Positions 20,491-31,899 of a stretch of 64,000 nt of DNA are shown here, one piece after another. The notes beneath the pieces are model-generated. The model was not told where the DNA came from and did no database searches. It saw only the letters and a program-made list of their open reading frames with translations. A program made the position numbers and the translations under genes. How positions within the stretch are numbered: the stretch's first letter is position 1; the number at the start of each line of letters is the position of its first letter. Source of the DNA: Rapana venosa (lineage: Eukaryota > Mollusca > Gastropoda > Neogastropoda > Muricidae); NCBI GenBank assembly GCA_028751875.1, contig CM054141.1:63825711-63889710 (forward strand). The letters run 5' to 3'.

Positions 20491-21070
20491 TGTGGAAAAG
20501 ATAACATTAAGACGAAGACATTTTTTTCGAGGATTTGTGTGAATCTTTCACACCTGAAATATGTTTCATTTCTCTGGCCGTTCTCAGATTTCTTACATCA
20601 GTGTTATTGTAACCTGTGTTTGTGGCTCAAGTTGCTACACTTAGTTTGCTCCATCCCCTCCCACTTCCTTGTAACCATACTCTCTGTAGTTGCTAGTTTT
20701 TGTTCTTATCTGCATTGCACAACTTTTGTTAGGATCATTCTCTTGTCCGTTGCTGAATTTTACGATTTACCGACAGATCTGGAAGTCCATAAGATTATTT
20801 TTTAAAATGTTTGTACATACAGAGATCATGCTATTTCATGAGGAGCGTCTTTCTGAAGTAAAAAGAAAAGACAGCTGGAGCCCACTATCACCATGATGCC
20901 GGAGAATGGCTGACTCACAGCTCAAACTCATGCATCAGGTCTGAAACAATTGATGCGGGCTGTGCGGTCATGATTTATTTATTTATTCTTTATTCAACCT
21001 TTTATTTCGAGAATAATTGGAATAAGCACTCATGTGCTTTTTTTTATTTTTATTTTTATTTTTTACTTCA
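20490..21070. other. Unannotated AT-rich stretch
   Basis: Short open frames only; no repeat structure apart from a (TTTAT)n-like run near 21040-21062. Confidence 0.4.
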
Positions 21071-21074
21071 GTCT

Positions 21075-21362
21075 CTGTGTGTATGCAGTTTTGTAAATTT
21101 TGTCATCCGTTCCCACCGGCACACAATTGCCTACTCTTTTGAAAAGCGGAACAGATTTTAAAGTGTGCGCAAGATGTTCTGCGTGCGTTCGCACACGGCA
21201 CCTCGGTTTATAATCTCATCCGAAGGACTTTTTGGGGGGAGTGGAGTCGGCACTGACGTTAACTCCAGGGGAAAATTTTCCCTTGAGCGGAATTTGAACC
21301 TTGGGTCAGCAGATCACGAGCGCAATGCACTAATCTCTAACCAACCAGGCTATCCCGTCACC
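21075..21362 (-). mobile_element. tRNA-headed SINE, family B
   Basis: On the minus strand the head GGGATAGCCTGGTTGGTTAG (around 21337-21356) is followed by the B-box-like AAGGTTCAAATTCCG. ATGAGATTATAAACCGAGGTGCC, GTGTGCGAACGCACGCAGAAC and ATCTTGCGCACAC follow, then an AAAAGAGTAGGC block. It lines up with 10037-10234 and 31383-31640. Confidence 0.82.
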
Positions 21363-22130
21363 CAGAACAGGACCATAGAACGGAGTGGTGGCTGAACTGG
21401 CCAGATGAGGGGATGGTTCCTTGGAGGTGATAGTGGTTCATATCCCTCTCTGCTGCAGGCCTAAAGCATTCAGCAATTCTGTAAGCCAAAGTTCTCTTGG
21501 CAAACGCATACATGAGAACCTGTGCACTCGTCAACCTCCATCCATCTTTTGTTGTACAGCAGACCAGCAGAGACAAGTCGTAGGAATGACGTGAAAATGC
21601 CTTGCGTGCATTTGTGGCATTTTTAGTATTTGATGTTCTTCACTAGATAAAGCAACAGCCAGTATGTTCCAATGTATACATTTAATGCTGCCCCCTTTGA
21701 CACCTTCAGAAATCTGAAACATGAACAACTTATTGATATCAGTTAAAATAAAACTTATAATGCTGTGTGAAAGATCGTATACATACATGTATTTACTTGA
21801 CAATCGGTTGTCTGCAATCTGTGATCTGATCATACTAAGATATATAAAAAACACTAACCAGTCTTGGCCACTGATACGAGAAACATGAATAAAAAACCTA
21901 GCATAAGCTTGATGCTCTTTTGGTACATGAAGTCATTCAATCCATAAAACCAGGTAGAAGAATTCATATCATGACAATAACCTTTCTACAATATGCGTAG
22001 TGATCCTCATAAAAACGAAACCAAACTGAATCCGCATATCATCTTTTACAAATTATTCTGCCTCTTTCAAAGACAAGGGCTGTGCTCAGCTTTTCAAATA
22101 ACTGTAGCTTCTGGTTACTATTTCTGGTTA
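21363..22130. other. Non-coding stretch, nothing recognised
   Basis: No coding frame with family features, and no tandem repeat. Confidence 0.4.
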
Positions 22131-22134
22131 CTTA

Positions 22135-22345
22135 CGGACAGGGCCTGCGCAGTTGAGCTTTCTGTACCAGTTAGCGACAAGAGAGCCACTTAATGACACC
22201 ACACCCGGGTTGTTCATCCCAAGCAGGGCCTCAGCTGTGAACAGTACTTTTCTGGTTACACAGATGTGGATGGAGGAGGCGTGATGAAGCACCATCAGTT
22301 ATACAGACAGTGGTCTGGCTGAACATTTTACCCTCACGACATGGA
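22135..22345 (+). repeat. Repeat D joined to a repeat E fragment
   Basis: GGACAGGGCCTGCGCAGTTG, then CAGTTAGCGACAAGAGAGCCA then CTTAATGACACCACACCCG is repeat D. It runs straight into CAGGGCCTCAGCTGTGAACAG with GATGAAGC...ATCAGTTAT, a repeat E fragment. Confidence 0.65.
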
Positions 22346-22636
22346 CACGTCTTTGGGATTCCCCAACAATACTGTTGGATAATCTTCTGCGTGTGGTTAG
22401 TTTTAAAATAGAAAAATAATAATCTGGCAAAGATATGAAATGTTTGTGGTGAATTAATCGTACTAGCATGATTTCCTATTTGAATAAAGTGCTTTGTTTA
22501 TTATTGTTTGACTTTTGATTTACTTGCACTCGCGTGCGCGAGCTCACAGACACAGACATGGCACAGAGAGACGCGGACAGACAGACACAAACATACCCTT
22601 CTCTTCCCTGATCAACAAATACCCACCTCTCCAGCA

Positions 22637-22638
22637 CA

Positions 22639-22713
<75 letters not shown>
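22637..22713 (+). repeat. (AC)n microsatellite
   Basis: About 77 bp with one break near the left end. Confidence 0.96.
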
Positions 22714-22716
<3 letters not shown>

Positions 22717-22744
22717 AGGGCACTAAACCGCAAATTACATAACA

Positions 22745-22814
22745 CGTACAGGAGAGGAATCAGACTAATACTGCTGTACAGAATCTACACAGATGCTCAG
22801 GGACTATCAGATTT

Positions 22815-22850
<36 letters not shown>

Positions 22851-22955
22851 GCACCAGCTCACAGCCAGCCATTTGTTTCCACACAGAAGATCAGGCGGAC
22901 CAGGAAGCTAACTCAGATTACTAATGCATCGAGTGGACTGCAGCATTGTAACTCG
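22745..22955 (+). repeat. Dispersed repeat F, copy 2, with an (AGC)n expansion
   Basis: It shares GCTCAGGGACT, AGCCAGCCATT, CAGGAAGCTAACTCAG and CTAATGCATCGAGTGGACTG blocks with 18536-18760. An (AGC)n run of about 36 bp (22816-22850) sits where copy 1 has a single CAGCAG. Confidence 0.65.
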
Positions 22956-23029
22956 GGTAACAGATTCTTAGGTCAGAATTGTCCCAGGAATGTTGGACAC
23001 CAGAGCCAAGAGGTAAAGACTGTTCGACT

Positions 23030-23370
23030 TCAATCCCAGACCATGGGTCCATGAAATCGTGGGTTCCAATCTCGGCGGCGTCTGGTGAGTTAAGGGTTGG
23101 GATTATTACCATCTCCCAGATCAACTAAGTTCAGACCTGCTAGTGGCTTAATTCCCATTCGTGTATATACACATGTAGAGGATAAGTAATATGCACATTA
23201 AAGATACCGCAACTCAAATCAGCGTTGTTGGGTTATAGAAACATGAACATACCCAGAATACATCCCCGGAGACGGAATGCGGCTACCATTATGGTGGAGG
23301 AAAACGGTCATTACACAAAATGTCACCACTGGTGAACCTCAGAGCTCTATGCGAGTAACGAAGAAACCAC
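23030..23370 (+). mobile_element. tRNA-headed SINE, family C, with 3' module
   Basis: CATGGGTCCATGAAATCGTG then GGTTCCAATCTCGGCGGCG, TTCCCATTCGTGTATATAC and GTTAAAGATACCGCAACTCA match the family C copy at 13815-14095. At 23260-23350 a module CCCCGGAGACGGAATGCGGC with CACTGGTGAACCTCAGAG follows, as in family B copies. Confidence 0.78.
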
Positions 23371-23915
23371 CCTGGGATATTTTGAAGTATCGTATATTAT
23401 TATTATTATAAGGTATCAGTGAAAACTGTTGTTCTGTCGGTTCTCCAAAAATGATTGTCATGTCTATGTCATAAAAATAATCAAATTTGAAACAAAATTT
23501 GCACTCTGAATGAAGATCAGAATGAATACTGATTTTTTTACTGAAAGAAGTCAAGAGTTGTTTTTATAACAGTACCTCTTCCTTTCCTGTCAAAGCTCAA
23601 GACACGATACAGCACATCCCATGGCATGGGAGAGCGAACTGTTAGTTTTTAAGTCTTTGTGGAAAAAATGCAGGAGAACGTACCAAGAAGTCTGAATATA
23701 GGCAAGAAATGAGGTGACAGGAAGAAAAGGAACAAGGCAGAAACAAAGAGAGGGATAGAAAAGAAGGAATTCCTGTTATGAAATTTCCAAGAAGTGGGGA
23801 TATTATTTATACGACAGGCCACCGGCATCCCCACGGAGTAATTTTTATTCTCATTCATACAACTGCCATCATCTTGGAAAAATGGACACGGCTTTCAATC
23901 TTTATTTGCATTACG
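23370..23915. other. Non-coding stretch, nothing recognised
   Basis: AT-rich with an (ATT)n patch near 23395-23409. No supported gene. Confidence 0.4.
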
Positions 23916-23919
23916 AACG

Positions 23920-24690
23920 CTAATTGACGGTGACTGTTTTTAAAGACACTGAACATAAAAAAATAAATAATACACAATACAAGGTAATGATATACATAAT
24001 CTGAAGAAACACACATCAAATCAGTACAGAATTCCTCTCGCCTCTTGCAGATGTCCTCTGCGATAGTCTGCCTATATGTCACAGGAGAGGTCAGCAGAGA
24101 GGCTGGCCAAAGACTACAGATCCTTGCTTAACTGACCACGACAGCTCACCAGTTAATGAACACACCCCGTGCTATCTTCTGAAGCTGACCAGGGGCCGGG
24201 TACTTTGTCACATCGCCTGGTCACATCAATGCAGCAGCATAAAAATATCTTATTGCCGGAGGAAGACATCGTTCAGGTTTCGTTCACACAGACTGACAGT
24301 GGTGGCAAAGAAGGAGATTGAAGGATTAGCTCGCTTCATCCAGTTTAAGGATTGCCCGTTGTCTGGTCAGATTCTCGTGTATGATAGCGATACAGCCTGT
24401 TCATACATTTCATAAAAGGTAGTAAGACTTAAACGTACAGTTTGGGTCCAGGTCAAGTCCATTTTTGGAGCCATTCTCACAGGATAGTGGGGACTACTTT
24501 TTGTCAAATATTGAACTTATCTTTTTACTCCTAAGGACAGACCAGCTCCCTGAAGTCCAAAACCTCTGTTAACCTTACCCAAAGCCCTTGAGGGATATAA
24601 GTCAGGTCTGGCCAAGTTAGAGACGGTTTCTTTTCTTATTTCTTTGTCTTCTTTGGGGAGATTTCGGATCTTTGAAAAATAGAGCGTTTA

Positions 24691-24760
<70 letters not shown>

Positions 24761-24890
24761 CTTTGGGCTAAGATCTAAGACCATGTCTGAGTCTGTGACA
24801 ATAGCGACCTACATAGTGATGATGTGTGGAAGCAGTGCTATGGCAGAGTGGCTGTGAATGATGATGTTTTCCAGTAATTCTCTCTTTGTG
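23920..24890 (+). repeat. Unclassified ~1 kb repeat G, copy 1
   Basis: Ordered blocks shared with 29800-31170 and 31900-32890 include GACGGTGACTG...GACACTGAACA, CTACAGATCCTTGCTTAACTGA and GGTACTTTGTCACATCGCCTGG. The series continues with GGAAGACATCGTTCAGGTTTCG, GGTCCAGGTCAAGTCC and CCCAAAGCCCTTGAGGGA, then GCGACCTACATAGTGATGATG. A (GA)n run of about 66 bp at 24693-24758 interrupts it. Confidence 0.8.
24693..24758 (+). repeat. (GA)n microsatellite
   Basis: Pure GA run. Confidence 0.96.
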
Positions 24891-24980
24891 CGCGTGCGTG
24901 CGTGCGTGCGTGCGTGCGTGTGTGTGTGTGTGTGTGTGTGTGGTGTGTATGTGTGTATGTGTGTGTGCGTGCGTGTATGT
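24888..24980 (+). repeat. (GTGC)n(TG)n microsatellite
   Basis: GCGTGCGTGC units pass into TG and GTAT units at the end of repeat G copy 1. Confidence 0.9.
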
Positions 24981-24984
24981 TTAG

Positions 24985-25490
24985 ACAGGAAATAAGTACT
25001 CACATCCCGTCCATGATTTCTGTGCACCAAATACAAACACATTCCTTAATCTGAAAGCAACTTTTGAAAATGTACATGCTGTAATGCTTTGGCATGTAAT
25101 AATCTCTATATTTGAATATTGCCTCTGTGTTAAATGTTGTTCCTGGTTGTTGTCATCGTACTCATCGTCTCCATCAAGCTGTAACTGTCAAATCACCATC
25201 ATCACCATCATTACTGCACTTTGCTATTGCTGTGTCCTTCTGGTCCCCTCCTTGCCTGCACCTTGCCCCCCTTTTTTTTAATAATCCATGGCGGATTAAC
25301 GTATGCACAAGATGTTATGCATACACTCACACATGAAACATTACAGTTTTACAGCACCACCCCCCACCAAAAAAATCCCCTGACAACAACAAAAAACCCA
25401 ACTCCTTTTCCTAAATGTAGCCAACATTTACTGACTCGCCGTAAACAAACTCCTGATCGTTCTGTTGGGACCCATTGACACGAAAGGGAA
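24985..25490. other. Non-coding stretch with (ATC)n patch
   Basis: ATCACC trinucleotides near 25192-25210. No supported gene. Confidence 0.4.
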
Positions 25491-25494
25491 GCAA

Positions 25495-25865
25495 ACTAAA
25501 CATCCCTAGCTTGCCGCGTTCTTGTTTGTGGTGGTAACTGAGAGACTGAGAGATATTGGTGAATGGAGGAGGGTGGGTGGGTGAGTGGATGGGTGGGTGG
25601 GAGTGGGGAAATGATAGATACAGGGGAGGAAGAGAGTGTTAAGAAGTAGGTGCCAAAGCGTGGTGTGGGATAAATTGTGTTCTGTAGTAACATTGTTCGG
25701 AGCAGGTGGTGGTGGTGGTGGGGGGGGGGGGGGGGGGTGAGGGGAGGTGTGAGGGGAGTGAAGGGGAGGAAGGGGGAAGTAGCTCCTTGGAGATCTGGTG
25801 TGTTTACAGTCTAATGTGTCCCTCTCCAAGCGTGTTTTGGCTTGACGCAAAACAGTTGTGGTTAT
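25495..25865 (+). repeat. Copy of the long repeat D 3' part
   Basis: GCGTTCTTGTTTGTGGTGG, CTGAGAGACTGAGAGATATT, AAGTAGGTGCCAAAGCGTGG and GACGCAAAACAGTTGTGG parallel 14790-15070. A (GGT)n(G)n run lies at 25706-25738. Confidence 0.6.
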
Positions 25866-26124
25866 ACGTACAGACTGGCAGACAACCATACAGACAAAAA
25901 AGTAGCCAGCCAGCCAGCCAGCCAGCCAGCCAAACAGATGTATCAATACAGATATACGCCTAATTTAATGCACATATGCACTACTACTACCAGCTACGCC
26001 CCTTCCCTCACTTGCCACACACACACACACACATCGCCATTACCATCGATAGCAGTAGCAGCAACAATAATAGTTATCTGCAACTCTATAGTTACGCATT
26101 AGACTGCCAGCTGAGGTGTTCCAT

Positions 26125-26560
26125 TCCCAATGCAAGCCCAGGGCTCAGACCAGGTCCTCTCCAGACTTGAAAGTGCTATGAGCATGCGAACACGATCTCC
26201 TCCGTTGCTTCCAGTTTCACACAGAATGAAGTACAACATCAGCACATTCTGTTACAAATGGAGTAACAACAATACTGCTTCCTACCTCTGTGACTGTCTG
26301 TGCCTAGAGTTTAAATCCCATCTGGGCCTCTCAGAGCAGCTACAGTTCTGGTATGCTTGTAGACAGCTAGACTGGAGCCCTCTAGTTCTGGCCATTGGTC
26401 TCTTTGTGTCTCTCATTGTCATTGGTGTTTCTGTTGGGACAGTATCCTCTCATTTTGCCTATAGTCTAACTCCACTGTTTCAAATCAGGCCTAAAACCTC
26501 ACTTTTTCCTTGGAATAATTATCTTTTCCATTCCACAGAGACCCCGTTTACTTTTCCAGT
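26125..26560 (+). mobile_element. CR1/L2-like LINE 3' fragment
   Basis: TCCGTTGCTTCCAGTTTCAC..ATGAAGTACAACATCAGCAC and a frame with CYKW, SYLCDCLCL match the C-terminal domain of the element at 13030-13140. It then jumps to EFKSHL, so an internal deletion or insertion (about 26345-26470) is present. TAAAACCTCACTTTTTCCTT continues it. Confidence 0.7.
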
Positions 26561-26797
26561 TTCTGTATGGTACATCGTCTTTGTCTTGTTCGTAACTGTT
26601 TTGATATCTTATGTCGTTTTTCTTTCGAGCATTTGAATGGTTAGTGTGGCGTCGCTCTGATTTGCTTCACAAACATGTTTTTTTTCTCAACGCATGTCCC
26701 CCCTTTCTTTCCAAGAAAAGAAAAGGACGGAACCGATCTGTAATAATGTTTTCCACCTGGTGAAGCAGCTTCAACTTCATACACACAGATCTATGTT

Positions 26798-26978
26798 ACA
26801 CTACACTACACTACACTACACTACACTACACTACACTACACTACACCTTGCTATATCACGCCATGCCACACCACACTACACTCGACCACACCACATCATA
26901 TCACACTATACTACCACACCACATCATATCACACTATACTACGCTACACTACATTACACTACACTACACTACATTACA
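26798..26978 (+). repeat. Pentanucleotide satellite (CTACA)n
   Basis: A perfect CTACA run of about 45 bp, then degenerate CACAC/CATAT variants and again CTACA. Like the array at 15945-16660 it directly precedes a repeat E copy. Confidence 0.95.
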
Positions 26979-27037
26979 AAATAGACCGATTTTTATCATG
27001 AAATATAATGACGTTATAGGACTGGAAAAAAAAGTAA

Positions 27038-27211
27038 AATTCACATCAAAATTAGAACTCTTGGAAGTGTTTCTGTGTCCTTTAATTTTTAAGGCAAAAT
27101 GTCAAGGTTATGTCACTAAATCTGCACGTCCACCCCCCAGTTACACACACACACACACACACACACACATCTGGAAATAAAATTTTGACTTGACTTGACT
27201 TGACACACACA

Positions 27212-27246
<35 letters not shown>

Positions 27247-27480
27247 TTATTCCATTTTGTCCTGTCCTTTCTTCCACCCTAGCAGGGCCTCAGCTGTGAC
27301 GTGTTTTTCGGGTCCCAGGAGACCTTGATGAAACATGCAGGAAGTAGGCCATCAATTATTCCTTGACTGTGGTGAACAGCATTGATGTGGCCACCGGTTT
27401 TAGGTTAGATTTATTAAAAAGTAATGGAAAAGAAGTGCAGCTGCCATGCATTTTAATGAAGAATTATTTGAGATTTTATT
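27038..27480 (+). repeat. Dispersed repeat E, copy 2, interrupted by a tail-like insert
   Basis: ATTCACATCAAAATTAGAAC at 27039-27058 and CACCCTAGCAGGGCCTCAGC from 27277 match copy 1. Between them lie (AC)n, AATAAAATTTTGACTTGACTTGAC (27178-27201), (AC)n and (CT)n. This looks like an inserted retroelement end with a (TTGAC)n tail. Confidence 0.7.
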
Positions 27481-28495
27481 CTATTTTTTCCCGTTGATCT
27501 TATTTAGTTTTGATTAAAAAATTGTATTGGTTTGGTTTAATTGTTTACTCATCAATTAATCAATCAGCCAATCTTTTAAAATAATTTATATCCAGGAAAT
27601 GATGATTTGATGAAGTTGCCTGTATAGAATATCTATTTACTGGTCAAAATATTCAGTTTCCAGAAACTCGATAAATGACCAAATCTGTACATTTTTGTAC
27701 ACTGTTATAGCTGCGATGTATTTTACATTGAAACAATATGTGTGTACCTCACTACATTAACTGTCAACCAATAATCATATTTATAATGCATTGAATCCCT
27801 GTTTTGAGATTTTCCTCTTAAGACTCATAGAATTACTTTAAAAAAGATTCACACTCAGTTTAAAAGCTGCTTTAGTTTTGCATTTCAATAAAACATCGTT
27901 TATACTTAATTGTTTGATACTTACCTCCTGTTACCCTTGTAACTAGAGCTAAAAGGACTGTTCTCTACACAGAATCAGTAACGTCCCTTTTCGAGCACAA
28001 AACAACGCCCACGATCGTCTGTCTCTTCCCAGCAATTGAGTCAACAGATAGGGACGTCTGGGTTCTATCTCCTCAGAGGGAAATGCTGAAAGGAGGTTTT
28101 GGGGCTGTAGCCAGCTCTTACACTAATGGTTCAATAGGAAGACTGGAATCACACACTAGAGTTTTATTTGATTTACGCATGTGCAGTGGAGAGTTCTGCT
28201 TAACGTACGTGACAGGTGTCTGTTTTATCTCGGGTCTGGTGTAACAAGTTACTGTACAATGCCATTATGGAAAGAAGGTATCATTCAAAGTCTTGGCCAT
28301 GCAGTCTCAGCTTAGCTTTGGCATTAATAAAATCTTTATTATCAGGAAACTTGTGTGAATGTATGTGTCAATAAAAGATAAAGGATGCACGTGCAAGTTA
28401 TCCTTAATTTTTTTAAAAATTATTACCGCTGCTATTACTCCACCTCCACATCCTTGATCTCTTTCCTCTTTGGTCTGCCTTTTACTGTTATTATG
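27480..28495. other. AT-rich non-coding stretch
   Basis: No gene, SINE head or tandem repeat recognised. Confidence 0.45.
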
Positions 28496-28497
28496 CG

Positions 28498-28508
28498 ACA
28501 GCAGCAGC

Positions 28509-28541
<33 letters not shown>

Positions 28542-28606
28542 ACAGCAGCAGCAGCAGCAGCAGTAGAAGCAGCAGCAGCAGCAGTAGCAGTAGAAGCAGC
28601 AGCATA
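28498..28606 (+). repeat. (CAG)n microsatellite
   Basis: About 36 imperfect CAG/AGC units. The poly-Ser, poly-Ala and poly-Leu frames over it are not genes. Confidence 0.95.
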
Positions 28607-28609
28607 AAC

Positions 28610-29795
28610 ATCAACAACAATTCCACATACATACAGCAACCCCCTAACCCACATACCAAGAACTCACAAATACAAAAACCTCACTTCTTTCAAACTGTTA
28701 GCACTCGTCCATTCTTTACCCAGAAAAAAATGTCCTGTGCCCAATCGCTCCCTTGTGGATAGTTTCCCTCACGTTCATTAGCTCCCGATACCCACTCTGC
28801 ACTGACTTGTCCTTGAAATCAACATACACACGCAAACCTCCAAGGATACCTGTCATAACAGGCAGCATCTACAAGCTCTGAACTGCAGTCCTCGAGACAA
28901 TCTGGCTAAAAGAAAGTAAACTTTCTGATGCCATATATTTTCCCATACAGCATTCATGTTGAGAATGGATGCCACAAGGCTGGAGTCAAGTTGAATGAAC
29001 TTAGGCTACATTTGGAAAGCTGCAAGAATTGCATGTGAAGGTTGGGAAAATAAGGGGTAAAGAAACTCTGTAAACAACTTTGTGTATGCTATGAGACTAG
29101 GCTATACAAACATCATGAGTGGATAAGGGCGTTTAGTGCTTCCCTGATCTGGAATCCTAGACATTACCAGTTTATTTGTGATGAAATGTTTTTGTACACA
29201 CATGAGTTCACTCATTTTTCTTTGTTGTAGGGTGGTGCAGAATCACAAGGGATATTTTTCTGCAACATAAGGGTTAAATAAGCATGCACAGTAAAACTAG
29301 AGATGAAAATTCTGGATTTTAAACTGTGAAAGCATGAGCCAATGTTACAAACACATGATAGAACAGGCAATGTTGGCTGATCATGATCATAATCTTCTAG
29401 GTTTTTCCATGTTCGTTTTTGACATAAAAAATCTCATTATAGTACTTGAAGTTAGCATGTGGATGTTTATATCATACACAAGAAATACAAAGATAATTCT
29501 GCAATTTGCTTTAGCAAAGTTCAACCGTATTGATTCAGAGAGCTAACAGATCAACTAGGGAAAAAAGAGATAAGATAAAAAAAAGACAGCAGACGAGTTC
29601 TTTAAAAAGTGCGATGAGGTAACACCAACCAAACATATTACTGTTTACAATGGATGATACCAAAGAATTGATAACCTGAAACATTTCAAGGGTACATTTT
29701 CCTTGCATAATTGCCACTATCTCTAAAAACGACAACAAAACAATGCAAAGCCAAAATCCAAAATGTGTGACATATCTTTCTTTCTTGTTGGCATA
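28610..29795. other. Non-coding stretch, nothing recognised
   Basis: Short frames without family features; no repeat structure. Confidence 0.45.
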
Positions 29796-30277
29796 CTCAC
29801 TATGAACTGACCGTGACTACTTCTTTACACTGAACAGGATGAAACAGATACCACACACCTTAATCCCCCAATACGACCCCTGCCATTTCCTCAAATCTCC
29901 TTACCATGCTCCCCTTATCTGAAGATCCAAATCAAACCACCTCAGATATCTCACTCCTTGTAGATGTCACCTCAGATGGTCTATCTATATTTCCCTGAAG
30001 AGATCAGACGAGAGACCTGGCACGGTCTACAGATCACTGCCTAAGTGAACAAGACTGCTCATGAGTTCATTAACACACGCTGGCTTACCTTCTGCCGCCG
30101 CCCAGGGACTGGCTACTTTGTCACATCAACTGATCAAGTCTATGTGGCGGCCATTTTTCACGCTGCTGGTCACGGAAGAAACGTATTTCCGGTAGAAGAC
30201 ATCCTTTAGGTTTTGTTAAGACAGAGTGACAGTTGTAGCAAAGGAGAAAGCTGAGGGAACAGTTAACTGTATCCATA

Positions 30278-30553
30278 CAATCATAATAATAATAATATAT
30301 GGAATTTATATAGCGCTGAATCTTGTAAAAAACAAACAAATCGAAGCGCTTGCACTCAATCATTTACAGGCATGCAACTCTCCTTAAACATAATGAACAA
30401 CAGATTTCAAAAACCCTGCGCGCGCACGTATGCACGCATGCACGCACACACACGCACATACACACACACATACATACACACACACATACACACACACACA
30501 TACACACACACACACACATACACACACACACACACATACACACACACATACAA

Positions 30554-30591
<38 letters not shown>

Positions 30592-30710
30592 GGAGCAACA
30601 CTTAGAAGGTGAAAGATGCTGTTGAAAATTAGGGACAGATATTTGGTGGGAAAGTCATCCACCATCTGGTCAATTTCTCCTTTGCAATAGATGTCTTTTA
30701 CTTTTTCTAA
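30278..30710 (-). mobile_element. CR1/L2-like LINE 3' end inserted in repeat G
   Basis: On the minus strand it ends with GATTGAGTGCAAGCGCTTCG, then CAGCGCTATATAAATTCCATA and (TTA)n. Upstream are GCGTGCATGCGTGCATACG and a (TG)n run, the same layout as the LINE 3' UTR at 13431-13638. Confidence 0.75.
30430..30592 (+). repeat. (CA)n/(CATA)n microsatellite
   Basis: CA runs with CATA interruptions, part of the inserted LINE 3' UTR. Confidence 0.95.
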
Positions 30711-31382
30711 ACAATCACGCAACATCTAGTCAATTCATCTTGTGCAATATACGTTTTATTTGTTTTGTTACAGTGCGCTTTGAGTCTGGGTCAACTCGGG
30801 CTCTTGATTCATTCTGACAGTGAGAGTATAGGGAAACTGAGCATCAATGATTTTGATCGTAGTCTATTGCTCTTCAACACGTGCAAAATCTTCTGCTGAC
30901 CTCGCCTCCAAGCCCCTGAGGAATGTACTTTGCTGTCGCCAGACAAAGCCGTTGTCTGAGTTCTCGATAGATGGATAGATGCTTAAGTTGTTAGTCATCT
31001 TATAGATGACCTGAGCAGGTGACACAGAGAAGGCTTAATATAACGTGAAGAGAGCAAGAGAGGAGAAAGACTTTTTGAAGGGTCCTGGCTCAGAAAGATT
31101 GCATGTCTGACTCTAGGACAATGGTGAGCTGACACAGTAATGTGGCAGTGCCAGACTAAGACAAAGATGCAATGATGGTGCGGATTGCCTAACCACTTTC
31201 TCTGTCTGTCTGCTGTGTGTGTCTCTCTCACGTTCATGTTCTATAGCCTTCTTCTCGACGTTGTATGTGCGTGTGGGCGCGTATGTGTATACATGTGAAT
31301 TGTTTTTTAATTGCAGATAATCCCAGAAGGACTGGCCACACATCATACGTGAAACACATGTCCAAACTGATGAACATTTCGG

Positions 31383-31790
31383 TGGACGAGACAGCCTGGT
31401 GGTTAGAGCATTGGCATCGTGATCTGGCAGCCCGGGTTTGAGTCACAACAGAGATGCCCGGTGAAGGGGAGTTTCCCCCTGGAATTAACATCAATGCGAC
31501 TTCACTCCTCTGAAGGCCTAGCGGATGAGATTATAAAGTGGGGTCCTGTGCGCGAACGAATGCAGAGCATCTTGTGCAAACATTAAAACCCTTTTCCGCC
31601 ATTCAAAAGAGTAGGCAATATCGTGCAGGTAGGAACTAATGACAATTTAAAAAAAATGCATGGACATTACTGCTATGTTTCGAAATTTTCCCCCAAGTCA
31701 GAATGTAACTGTCTAAATAATGAATAAATGGCCGCCTACACAGAATCTAAACATTGGTGAACCTCACAGTGCTAGTTAGGAAAGGAAAAA
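31383..31790 (+). mobile_element. tRNA-headed SINE, family B, with 3' module
   Basis: The head ACAGCCTGGTGGTTAGAGCA and the B-box-like CCCGGGTTTGAGTCACAAC (31431-31449) are followed by GATGAGATTATAAAGTGGGG. GTGCGCGAACGAATGCAGAG, CATCTTGTGCAAAC and CAAAAGAGTAGGC complete the body. From about 31690 CCCCAAGTCAGAATG and TTGGTGAACCTCACAG form the shared 3' module. Confidence 0.82.
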
Positions 31791-31899
31791 TAAACATCTC
31801 GATAGTGACAGTATACAAACTCCAGTAACTCAACTCTTTCTTGAACAATTACTGCCATCTAGATGTGAACTATCTGTCAGATTTCTGCTTTGACCACAT

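Larger units (their letters stand above)
29800..31170 (+). repeat. Repeat G, copy 2, split by a LINE 3' end
   Basis: Blocks ACCGTGACTAC...ACACTGAACAG, CTACAGATCACTGCCTAAGTGA and GGCTACTTTGTCACATCAAC are followed by GAAGACATCCTTTAGGTTTTG. It is broken at about 30278-30710 by a minus-strand LINE end, then resumes with CAATCACGCAACATCTAGTC, CTTCTGCTGACCTCGCCTCC and AAGCCCCTGAGGAATG. Confidence 0.75.

Noticed and set aside
28307..28762. Poly-Ser, poly-Ala or poly-Leu proteins
   Set aside because: Frames over an imperfect (CAG)n run on both strands; no flanking coding structure.
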